Shown here piece by piece: positions 1 through 5,167 of a stretch of 5,312 nucleotides of DNA; positions within the stretch are counted from its first letter, which is position 1, and each line of letters starts with the position of its first letter. The position numbers and the translations under genes were made by a program. The notes beneath the pieces were generated by a model. The model had not been told where the DNA came from and did no database searches. It saw nothing but the letters and a program-made list of their open reading frames with translations. The DNA comes from Parachlamydiales bacterium (lineage in GTDB: Bacteria > Chlamydiota > Chlamydiia > Chlamydiales > Simkaniaceae): NCBI GenBank assembly GCA_030641465.1, contig DAOWHK010000103.1, positions 1-5,312 on the forward strand, read 5' to 3'.

Positions 1-663
1 AAGAAAAAAAAGAAGACAAAATCTCCAAAAACAGCTTTTGAAGTCTTAATTCTCGAAGATGGCAGTCGCATTGTCTATAAATCCTATCATTTAAGCTCAT
101 CTAAACTCGAGGACGTTTACTGGATCCTCTCCGTTGATGAGCTCTATTCCATGAAATCTCTTACACGGGAAAATGGGGTGCCAATTGGAAGTCTTGTGGA
201 TCATCTCATAAGAAATGCAGACGGCATTATTGAAAAAGCGCACTCCTACAATTCCTTTGCATTTCAAACAATGCCTCTTGCCTTTGATTCTAACGCAAAC
301 TTATTCACTCCAATAGAAAATAGGTCGATTTCAGCTCTTGCTTCACTATTAAAAGAAAAGTCGCAGATCCTAACGGATAAAAGTAAGCAAATAAAAACGC
401 AACTTTATCTCAAACTTCTCCTGCCTCTTCTTGTATTTGTTGCCCTATTAGCATCTGCACCTTTTTGTCTAAAATATTCCCGAAATCTGCCTATTTTTTA
501 CATTTATGCAATTGCAATTAGCAGCATTGTCATCTTTTTTGCCCTTATTAATGCCTGTGTCATTCTCGGAGAAAATCAAGTTATCAATCCAGCTTTTGCA
601 ATTTTTACTCTTCCAGCCATTCTTTTCATATTTTTCGGGAAAAATTTCCGTAAAATGTGTTAA
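1..663 (+). CDS. LptF/LptG-family LPS export permease, C-terminal part (5' end outside window)
   Basis: The frame is open from base 1 to TAA at 661-663, giving 220 residues with no start in view; the ATG at 151 is internal. LptF and LptG are inner-membrane subunits of the LptB2FG ABC exporter that pulls lipopolysaccharide out of the inner membrane. Residues about 1-115 look like the end of the periplasmic beta-jellyroll domain (LILEDGSRIVYKS, then VYWILSVDELYSMKSL). About 116-135 resembles the charged linker before the second membrane half. Three hydrophobic segments follow at about 136-156, 164-187 and 198-214. The segment ILGENQVINPAFAIFTLP before the last helix matches the typical LGENG..PP...W.P pattern of YjgP/YjgQ permeases. 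The first residues are lysine-rich and coded by an A-rich stretch. Whether it is LptF or LptG cannot be decided from the C-terminus. It is first in a tight + strand cluster with the PAP2 gene 10 bp downstream. Confidence 0.85.
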   Translation, partial: KKKKKTKSPKTAFEVLILEDGSRIVYKSYHLSSSKLEDVYWILSVDELYSMKSLTRENGVPIGSLVDHLIRNADGIIEKAHSYNSFAFQTMPLAFDSNANLFTPIENRSISALASLLKEKSQILTDKSKQIKTQLYLKLLLPLLVFVALLASAPFCLKYSRNLPIFYIYAIAISSIVIFFALINACVILGENQVINPAFAIFTLPAILFIFFGKNFRKMC

Positions 664-673
664 AGTGAGATCT

Positions 674-1456
674 ATGACAGAAAAAAATGACCTATGCACC
701 GGTTTTTCTAATAAATGGAACTTAAAAGTCCTTTTCCTTCCCCCTCTAATAATAACCTTACTGATTCTTAGTTGGATCTCCCCTCTTTTGCACGTTTTTT
801 GGGATGCTCTTGACCTTGCAGCTTTTCAATTATTTAATGGTTGGATTGCAAAAAGTTATTTTTGGCAAAATTTTTGGGCGATTGCCAATCATAAAAAAGT
901 GGATTGGCTCCATGATATTTTCATGCTTAGTTTTTTTTTCCTATATATTCGAAAAGGCTTAGGGGCCGAAAAGATCAAGCGCGTATCTGAGCTTATTTTT
1001 TGCATTTTGCTTATCGCCGCCACCATTTTTTTCATTAATAAAACCCTTTTTCACGATATTATCCCCATTCCTCGATCAAGCCCCTCTATCACTATTCCAA
1101 ATGCAACTTTATTATCTCAGCATATCGATTGGCTCTCGATCAAAGACTACTCTCGCAGCTCCTTTCCGGGAGATCATGGAACTACGGCTTGCCTTTTTGC
1201 AGGAATTGTTTGCATCCTTATGGGAAGAAGACTTGGAATCCTCGCTATTTTCTATGCTATTTTCTTTTGTTTGCCCCGCTTAATCGTTGGAGCACATTGG
1301 GTGACTGACCTTCTTTTTGGAAGCTTAGCTATTGCCATATTTTCTTTAAGCATTGCAGTAGGAACGCCCCTTGCCTATTACTGTGTGCACTTTTTACAAA
1401 AAGGGTTTTTTATCTTATCCAAAATGCAAACAAAGAGGCCCCCCTATGAATCCTAA
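674..1456 (+). CDS. PAP2-superfamily integral membrane phosphatase
   Basis: This 260-residue membrane protein is of the type-2 phosphatidic acid phosphatase superfamily, whose members remove phosphate from lipid phosphates such as phosphatidate, undecaprenyl diphosphate or lipid A. I chose the ATG at 674 because it follows the permease stop by 10 bp and has a GTGAG-like ribosome site. An in-frame ATG at 506 would lie inside the permease gene. Hydrophobic segments lie near residues 18-38, 80-93, 105-122, 171-183, 187-200 and 213-236. Motif 2 reads SRSSFPGDHG (160-169), with H168 as the expected acid/base. Motif 3 reads PRLIVGAHWVTD (201-212), with R202, H208 as the nucleophile and D212. Motif 1 is unorthodox: K123 and R134-SSP lie farther apart than in KX6RP. 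Placement next to an LPS export gene makes a lipid A or carrier-lipid phosphate plausible, but the substrate is inference. A run of nine T lies at 931-939. The gene's end overlaps the next gene by 11 bp. Confidence 0.85.
   Translation: MTEKNDLCTGFSNKWNLKVLFLPPLIITLLILSWISPLLHVFWDALDLAAFQLFNGWIAKSYFWQNFWAIANHKKVDWLHDIFMLSFFFLYIRKGLGAEKIKRVSELIFCILLIAATIFFINKTLFHDIIPIPRSSPSITIPNATLLSQHIDWLSIKDYSRSSFPGDHGTTACLFAGIVCILMGRRLGILAIFYAIFFCLPRLIVGAHWVTDLLFGSLAIAIFSLSIAVGTPLAYYCVHFLQKGFFILSKMQTKRPPYES
1432..1448 (+). promoter_or_regulatory. Ribosome binding site and start codon of the M32 peptidase inside the PAP2 gene
   Basis: AAAGAGG at 1432-1438 stands 7 nt before the ATG at 1446. This fixes the peptidase start rather than an upstream in-frame ATG at 1371, which has no such site and would add 25 residues read through PAP2 coding sequence. 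The start lies 11 bp before the end of the PAP2 gene, so translation of the two is probably coupled. Confidence 0.75.
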
Positions 1457-2963
1457 GGAGTCTTATCAAAATATCCTAGAACTTGTCAAAGAAACGAAAC
1501 TCCTGGAGTCAATTAGCTACCTTTTGCAATGGGACCAAGACACTTATATGCCAGAGCAAGGCATTGGAATCAGATCAATGCAATCAGAATGCATTGCAAG
1601 CCTAAAACATCAAAAGCTAACAAGTAATGAGCTAAAATCTGCACTTGAAAAGCTCATTCACCTAGACACCGGAGAAATTCTTGACCATACACTCTCTGAA
1701 GAAGAAACTGCTGTCTTAAAAGAAGTGAGGCGCGACTTTCAACTTGCAGCAAAGCTCCCAAATAGCTTTGTTAAAAAAATGGCTCACATCACCTCAAAAG
1801 CCTCTCATAGTTGGATTTCTGCAAAAAAAGGCAATGATTTTGAGGCCTTTTCGCCACATCTAACAAAAATTGTAGATCAATGCAAAGAGCAAGCCGAGCT
1901 CCTCGGCTATAAAGAGCATCCTTATGATGCCTTGATTGACCTTTATGAACCCGGGATGACAACAAAAAAACTGCAACTGCTTTTTAAAACTCTCAAACCA
2001 TTTTTAATAGATCTTACAAAAAAACTTACCCCTAAAAAGCCCCTTGACACCTCTTTTCTTTTTGGAGATTTTTCCAGCAAAAAACAAATGAAGCTTAGCC
2101 ATGACATCTTAGAATTAATGGGGATTGATTTCAAAAAAGCAAGGCTTGATCGCACAGCTCACCCTTTTTGCGTACCTCTCCACCCTCAAGACATACGATT
2201 AACAACGCACGATCACTCGAATGATCTCATGGGAAATATTTCTGCTATTATGCACGAAGGTGGGCATGGACTCTATGAAATGGGATTTGATCCTAAAAAT
2301 TTTGGATCGCCCCTTGCTGAAGCGGTATCTCTTGGAATGCATGAGAGTCAATCCAGATGGTGGGAAACCTTTATTGGACAAAGCCAATCCTTTTGCCACT
2401 TTCTATTTCCAACGCTCCAAAAAATCTTTCCAGAAAAACTCTCTAAAATTGACAGCTCTACCTTTTATAAGACAATTAATCGCGTAACTCCTACCATGAT
2501 CCGCGTGCACTCTGATGAAGTCACCTATATCCTACATGTCATACTTAGATTTGAGCTTGAAGTGGAGCTTATCGAAGGAAAGCTGCAAGCTCATGATATT
2601 CCAGAAGCCTGGAATGCAAAAATGCAAGAGCTCTTTGGCATCACTCCAAAAAACGATCAAGAAGGGTGCCTTCAAGATGTACACTGGTCCCTTGGAATGT
2701 TTGGTTACTTTCCAACCTACGCCCTTGGAAATCTTTATGCCGCCCAAATCTTTGCAACATTTAAAAAAGAGCATCCCGAGTGGGAAAAAGAAGTTTCTTC
2801 CGGAAATCTTCTGTTTATCCGCGATTTTTTACAAAAAAACATCCATCAATATGGACGTCAGTATTCTTCCAATGAGCTTTTAGAGCGGATTACAAAAGAG
2901 CCTCTCTCGCCAAACTACCACATGAAATATCTCGAGCAGAAATACACCAAAGCCCTTCCGTAA
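1446..2963 (+). CDS. M32-family metallocarboxypeptidase (Taq carboxypeptidase type)
   Basis: A full-length 505-residue zinc carboxypeptidase of MEROPS family M32, the usual size for the family. These are cytosolic, mostly helical enzymes that cut single residues with broad specificity from peptide C-termini, probably for peptide recycling. All five family signatures are visible in order: DIRLT (249-253); the zinc-binding HEGGH (H270, catalytic E271, H274); HES (299-301), whose E300 is the third metal ligand; IRVHSDE (352-358); and GCLQDVHW (407-414). The N-terminal half is helix-rich and charged, with no signal peptide. The family often has HExGHALYEQG; here it is HEGGHGLYEMGF, a conservative variant. 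The start at ATG 1446 is supported by AAAGAGG seven bases upstream. It is last in the + strand cluster and is followed 29 bp later by a terminator hairpin. No frameshift or missing catalytic residue was seen. Confidence 0.96.
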   Translation: MNPKESYQNILELVKETKLLESISYLLQWDQDTYMPEQGIGIRSMQSECIASLKHQKLTSNELKSALEKLIHLDTGEILDHTLSEEETAVLKEVRRDFQLAAKLPNSFVKKMAHITSKASHSWISAKKGNDFEAFSPHLTKIVDQCKEQAELLGYKEHPYDALIDLYEPGMTTKKLQLLFKTLKPFLIDLTKKLTPKKPLDTSFLFGDFSSKKQMKLSHDILELMGIDFKKARLDRTAHPFCVPLHPQDIRLTTHDHSNDLMGNISAIMHEGGHGLYEMGFDPKNFGSPLAEAVSLGMHESQSRWWETFIGQSQSFCHFLFPTLQKIFPEKLSKIDSSTFYKTINRVTPTMIRVHSDEVTYILHVILRFELEVELIEGKLQAHDIPEAWNAKMQELFGITPKNDQEGCLQDVHWSLGMFGYFPTYALGNLYAAQIFATFKKEHPEWEKEVSSGNLLFIRDFLQKNIHQYGRQYSSNELLERITKEPLSPNYHMKYLEQKYTKALP

Positions 2964-2992
2964 AGATTTATTTGATATTCATACACAATAAT

Positions 2993-3018
2993 AGCGCTGG
3001 CAACTCCATCGCTTTTTT
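2993..3018 (+). terminator. Rho-independent terminator of the permease-PAP2-peptidase cluster
   Basis: AGCGCTGG (2993-3000) pairs with CCATCGCT (3006-3013) around the loop CAACT, with one mismatch in eight, and runs into six T (3013-3018). It lies 29 bp after the peptidase stop. The 26-bp unit recurs in inverted orientation at 4071-4096 with a single difference. Confidence 0.8.
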
Positions 3019-3031
3019 CTTAAAAATTTAA

Positions 3032-3063
3032 TTGACCCTAACGTATACGTCATAGCTTATAAT
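3032..3063 (+). promoter_or_regulatory. MerR-type promoter/operator for the TipAL-like regulator gene
   Basis: The -35 is TTGACC (3032-3037) and the -10 is a perfect TATAAT (3058-3063), separated by 20 bp rather than 17. Such an over-long spacer is the hallmark of promoters activated by MerR-family proteins, which bind between the two boxes and untwist the DNA. The spacer contains the perfect 10-bp palindrome ACGTATACGT (3041-3050), similar in style to the ACGTnACGT core I associate with Mta/TipA-class operators. The next gene downstream is a MerR/TipA-type regulator, so autoactivation is the natural reading. Transcription would begin near 3070, leaving a leader of about 200 nt. Confidence 0.75.
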
Positions 3064-3102
3064 GAGCTCATTCTTTAAAATCAAAGGGATGTTAAAGGAT
3101 AT

Positions 3103-3257
3103 GGGAGTGTTGAGAACGTCGCTTACTAAGGATTTTTCGAAGATTTTCTATCAAATTTTGTAAACTAGCATATGTCTGAATATAAGCGGTTTACAAAGTT
3201 GCGAAATTTGATAAAAAGAACGAGAAAGACTTGAGGATGGACTTTTTCAACACTCCC
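3103..3257. repeat. 155-bp imperfect palindrome, MITE-like element in the regulator's leader
   Basis: The ends are GGGAGTGTTGA (3103-3113) and its exact reverse complement (3247-3257); the similarity extends to 16 of 18 positions inward. An inner arm at 3149-3165 (TATCAAATTTTGTAAAC) is complementary to 3189-3213, interrupted only by a 7-nt bulge (3197-3203). The stretches between outer and inner arms also align partly when one is reverse-complemented (shared AAG, TTT, TCG and TTTT steps). The central loop is 3166-3188. No clear target-site duplication flanks it, and there is no ORF of transposase size. It may be a miniature inverted-repeat transposable element, or a structured RNA leader, since it lies wholly between the promoter and the gene. 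Confidence 0.65.
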
Positions 3258-3270
3258 GAAAAGGAAGTCG

Positions 3271-4056
3271 ATGGCATATACAGTTAAAAAATTAAGTGAA
3301 TTCGCTGGGGTGACCGTACGTACGTTACATTTCTACGAAGAAATAGGTCTCCTAAAACCATCTTATTATGGCGGTAATGGATACCGGTACTACGAAGAAA
3401 AGGAACTTTTGCAGCTCCAGCAGATTCTATTTTATAAGGAGTTGGGATTCTCGCTAAAACAAATCCAAAAGGTTTTAGGGCGAGATGATTTCAACCAACT
3501 TGTAGCTCTATATTCTCACAGGAAGTCATTATTCCACGAAGGGGAGAAAATAAAGCATCTGCTAAAAACCATCGATAATACAATCAAACATTTGAAAGGA
3601 GAGAAAAAAATGAATAACAAAGAGCTTTTCGATGGCTTCAATATTGATATCATAACGAAGGCAATGCCAAGCGCACCCTATTTTTCCGCTGAAGAGATTG
3701 TCTTAAAGAGCGTTAAGCACCCGACAAAGACAGCCCAAGATGTTGAAAAAAGAGGGGTGGCATTTTATAAAAACATTAATGAATCAGCGCACTCTATCTA
3801 CAGAGATCTCTCTCTTTCCATTAAAAAAGGGCTAGACCCTTCTTCAAATCAAGTGCAACGCATGATCAAGAAACACCATATTTTAACAGAAGAGATTCAT
3901 GATGCAACTCATGAAGTGTATATGGCAATGGCAAAGCTGTATCAGGAACATCCTGAATTCAGAAAACAACTAGACTCCTTCCATCCTGAACTTGCTGTAT
4001 TCATGGCAGAGGCGATGAAGGTTTTTGCTAATCAAAAACTAAGCTTAAATGCATAA
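3271..4056 (+). CDS. MerR-family regulator with TipAS ligand-binding domain (TipAL/Mta-like)
   Basis: This 261-residue protein has the architecture of TipAL and Mta, transcription activators that sense small molecules, in Streptomyces thiopeptide antibiotics. The N-terminal winged helix-turn-helix is at about 3-40 (VKKLSEFAGVTVRTLHFYEE, then the wing GGNGYRYY at 34-41). The rest of the DNA-binding domain reaches about 70 (FYKELGFSLKQIQKVLG), followed by a dimerising coiled-coil helix (about 75-112) and a helical TipAS domain (about 114-258). That domain opens with the characteristic KKMNNKELFDGF and ends in the LAVFMAEAMKVFA helix. The start at 3271 has AAAAGGAAG just upstream. The gene has its own long-spacer promoter and lies between two inverted terminator copies, suggesting a separately acquired unit. 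It has no antibiotic-efflux or resistance partner in view, so its target may be only itself. The ligand is unknown; TipAS proteins can act by drug sequestration as well as sensing. Confidence 0.92.
   Translation: MAYTVKKLSEFAGVTVRTLHFYEEIGLLKPSYYGGNGYRYYEEKELLQLQQILFYKELGFSLKQIQKVLGRDDFNQLVALYSHRKSLFHEGEKIKHLLKTIDNTIKHLKGEKKMNNKELFDGFNIDIITKAMPSAPYFSAEEIVLKSVKHPTKTAQDVEKRGVAFYKNINESAHSIYRDLSLSIKKGLDPSSNQVQRMIKKHHILTEEIHDATHEVYMAMAKLYQEHPEFRKQLDSFHPELAVFMAEAMKVFANQKLSLNA
3595..4056 (+). other. Possible internal translation start giving a free TipAS-like domain (ATG 3610)
   Basis: Within the regulator gene, AAAGGAGAG (3595-3603) stands at good distance before an in-frame ATG at 3610 (codon 114). 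It is the best Shine-Dalgarno match seen in the window. Starting here would make a 148-residue protein consisting only of the ligand-binding domain. In Streptomyces tipA the same transcript is known to yield both the long activator TipAL and a short TipAS from an internal start at the equivalent domain boundary. The site is seen; its use is inferred. The encoded linker (KGEKKM) may simply be conserved at protein level. Confidence 0.55.
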
Positions 4057-4068
4057 GTATTTGGACAC

Positions 4069-4101
4069 AAAAAAAAGCGATGGAGTTGCCATCGCTTTTT
4101 T
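4069..4101. terminator. Bidirectional terminator between the convergent regulator gene and rpsI
   Basis: AGCGATGG (4076-4083) and CCATCGCT (4089-4096) form a perfect 8-bp stem around AGTTG. Eight A precede it on the left (4069-4076) and six T follow on the right (4096-4101), so the hairpin can extend to about 13 bp and has a U-tract in either transcript. It lies 12 bp after the regulator's stop and 25 bp after the rpsI stop on the other strand. It is nearly the reverse complement of the hairpin at 2993-3018. Confidence 0.88.
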
Positions 4102-4126
4102 CTTGTAAATCTGTAAACGCTTAAGA

Positions 4127-4528
4127 TTAACGTTTTGAGAATTGGAACTTCTTTCTTGCTCCAGCTTGACCGTATTTCTTACGCTCACGCATTCTAGGAT
4201 CTCTTGTTAAAAATCCTTCTGCCTTTAAGGTCTGACGTCTGGTTTCATCATCAGAAACTAAGGCCCTTGAAATACCAAGTCTTGCGGCAATCATTTGTCC
4301 TTCAATTCCACCACCTTTAACTCGCATCACGATATCGTAATGATCGACACTATTAAATTTTGCTAAAGGAGATAGAATAGTTATGCGATGTATTTCCAAT
4401 GGGAAATAATTCTCAAAATTTCTTCCATTAACTGTAATTTTAGTTTTGCCTTTGCCTTTACGAAGACGAACAGATGCGACTGACGTCTTTCTTCTTCCGG
4501 TTCCAATAAGTTCGTTCTTTACAACCAT
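4127..4528 (-). CDS. rpsI: 30S ribosomal protein S9
   Basis: This 133-residue S9 protein of the small ribosomal subunit has a basic C-terminal tail that reaches the decoding centre and contacts P-site tRNA. Visible family features are GTGRRKTSVASVRL (9-22), the glycine motif GGGIEGQMIAARLGISRAL (72-90), and DPRMRERKKYGQAGARKKFQFSKR (110-133), including the invariant terminal SKR. The length is normal for bacteria. It lies 19 bp downstream of rplM in the usual rplM-rpsI order and is surely co-transcribed. An AAGGA sequence overlaps the rplM stop codon, about 15 nt before the ATG, and AGG follows a little nearer, so the ribosome site is not ideal and coupling to rplM is likely. Confidence 0.98.
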   Translation of the reverse strand: MVVKNELIGTGRRKTSVASVRLRKGKGKTKITVNGRNFENYFPLEIHRITILSPLAKFNSVDHYDIVMRVKGGGIEGQMIAARLGISRALVSDDETRRQTLKAEGFLTRDPRMRERKKYGQAGARKKFQFSKR

Positions 4529-4547
4529 ACTATTTTCAACCTATTCC

Positions 4548-5000
4548 TTATATTGCAGCTGTTAATGGCTTTTGCGCTTCCATCTGATGATCATCACCAG
4601 CAAATACGCGTAATCTTTTTAGCTGAGCTTTTGCTTGCTTAGTTTTTGGCATCATACCTTTTACTGCATGTGTGATGATAAACTCAGGCTTATTTTGTTT
4701 CATAACTCGATAAGGGATCTCACGCAGACCACCAATTTTACCAGTGTAGTACTTATAAGTTTTTTGAGCTTCTTTTGATCCTGTTACTTTCACTCCTGTA
4801 GCATTAATAACAATCACGCCATCTCCATCGTCGATATGAGGAGTAAATGTCGTTTTATGCTTACCGGAAAGGATTGTAGCGATCTCCGTAGACAGTCTCC
4901 CAAGAGTCTTTCCTGCAGCGTCTACAAGAATCCAACCCCGATTCTCTCTCGCAGCTTCGTTCGTTACAAAAAATGTTTCTCTTTTCTTAGGATTTGACAT
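4548..5000 (-). CDS. rplM: 50S ribosomal protein L13
   Basis: This 150-residue L13 protein is an early-assembling component of the large ribosomal subunit. Typical blocks are GWILVDAAGKTLGRLSTEIA (22-41), the GKHKTTFTPHIDDGDGVIVINA region (47-67), HAVKGMMPKT (111-120) and LKRLRVFAGDDHQMEAQKP (127-145). The last block commonly reads HPHxAQkP; here it is HQMEAQKP, a small departure. It is slightly longer than E. coli L13 (142 residues), with a few extra residues at the N-terminus. ATG at 5000 is the only sensible start, with AAGG about 10 nt upstream. It is the first gene of the rplM-rpsI operon, read from the promoter at 5043-5071. Confidence 0.98.
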   Translation of the reverse strand: MSNPKKRETFFVTNEAARENRGWILVDAAGKTLGRLSTEIATILSGKHKTTFTPHIDDGDGVIVINATGVKVTGSKEAQKTYKYYTGKIGGLREIPYRVMKQNKPEFIITHAVKGMMPKTKQAKAQLKRLRVFAGDDHQMEAQKPLTAAI

Positions 5001-5012
5001 CGATCTATTACC

Positions 5013-5100
5013 TTACATAATAAAATTTAACTTAAGGACAAGAATATAGCTTGTCTTCTCTTTTTTGCCAAGGAACTTTTCTACAGATTTTATTATGTAA
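5013..5100. repeat. Perfect 14-bp inverted repeat flanking the rplM promoter
   Basis: TTACATAATAAAAT at 5013-5026 has its exact reverse complement ATTTTATTATGTAA at 5087-5100, 60 bp apart. One arm is in the rplM 5' untranslated region just before its ribosome site. The other is about 15 bp upstream of the rplM -35 box and 8 bp upstream of the miaB -35 box. Each arm reads ATTTTATTATGTAA towards its nearer gene. The upstream arm would not be in the rplM transcript if the predicted promoter is used, so any joint action would be at DNA level, such as a two-site operator. Confidence 0.6.
5043..5071 (-). promoter_or_regulatory. Sigma70-type promoter of the rplM-rpsI operon
   Basis: On the - strand TTGGCA (5066-5071) and TATATT (5043-5048) are separated by exactly 17 bp. 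Both boxes are near consensus, and transcription would start near 5036, about 35 nt before the rplM ATG. This fits a strongly expressed ribosomal operon. Confidence 0.7.
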
Positions 5101-5108
5101 AAAACAGG

Positions 5109-5137
5109 TTGCAAAACACAAGCCAAGTACTTAAAAT
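5109..5137 (+). promoter_or_regulatory. Sigma70-type promoter of miaB
   Basis: TTGCAA (5109-5114) and TAAAAT (5132-5137) have a 17-bp spacer. The start point would be near 5144, about 24 nt before the miaB ATG. It is divergent from the rplM promoter, with 37 bp between the two -35 boxes. Confidence 0.6.
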
Positions 5138-5167
5138 TCCAAGACAAATTCTACACAAAAGTATGCT

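Noticed and set aside
1..30. A-rich start of the window as a programmed frameshift site or intergenic tract
   Set aside because: It reads as lysine codons continuous with the permease frame and the sequence after it fits the permease domain, so it is simply coding.
506..673. Extended start of the PAP2 gene at ATG 506
   Set aside because: It would overlap 158 bp of the permease gene, whose protein motifs in that stretch are clearly real. ATG 674 is better placed with a ribosome site.
469..699. Open frame on the - strand across the permease end
   Set aside because: It is antisense to a well-supported coding region, has no family resemblance, and is best explained as a shadow. The same applies to the - strand frames at 1943-2155, 2199-2399 and 2532-2774, and the + strand frames at 1101-1283, 2221-2487 and 2515-2883.
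1371..1445. Extended start of the M32 peptidase at ATG 1371
   Set aside because: The added 25 residues are the shifted reading of PAP2 coding sequence, with no ribosome site, and the family length is already met from ATG 1446.
3089..3163. Short ORF (24 codons from ATG 3089, or 20 from ATG 3101) in the regulator's leader, a possible leader peptide
   Set aside because: The purine-rich sequences near it (AAAGGG ending at 3088, AAAGGA ending at 3099) are too close to or too far from the ATGs. Most of the ORF runs through the palindromic element, and the peptide has no informative composition.
3091..3270. Target-site duplication around the palindrome (AAAGGA occurs at 3094-3099 and again at 3260-3265)
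   Set aside because: The two copies are not both directly adjacent to the element's ends, and AAAGGA is a common ribosome-site sequence, so it is not a convincing insertion footprint.
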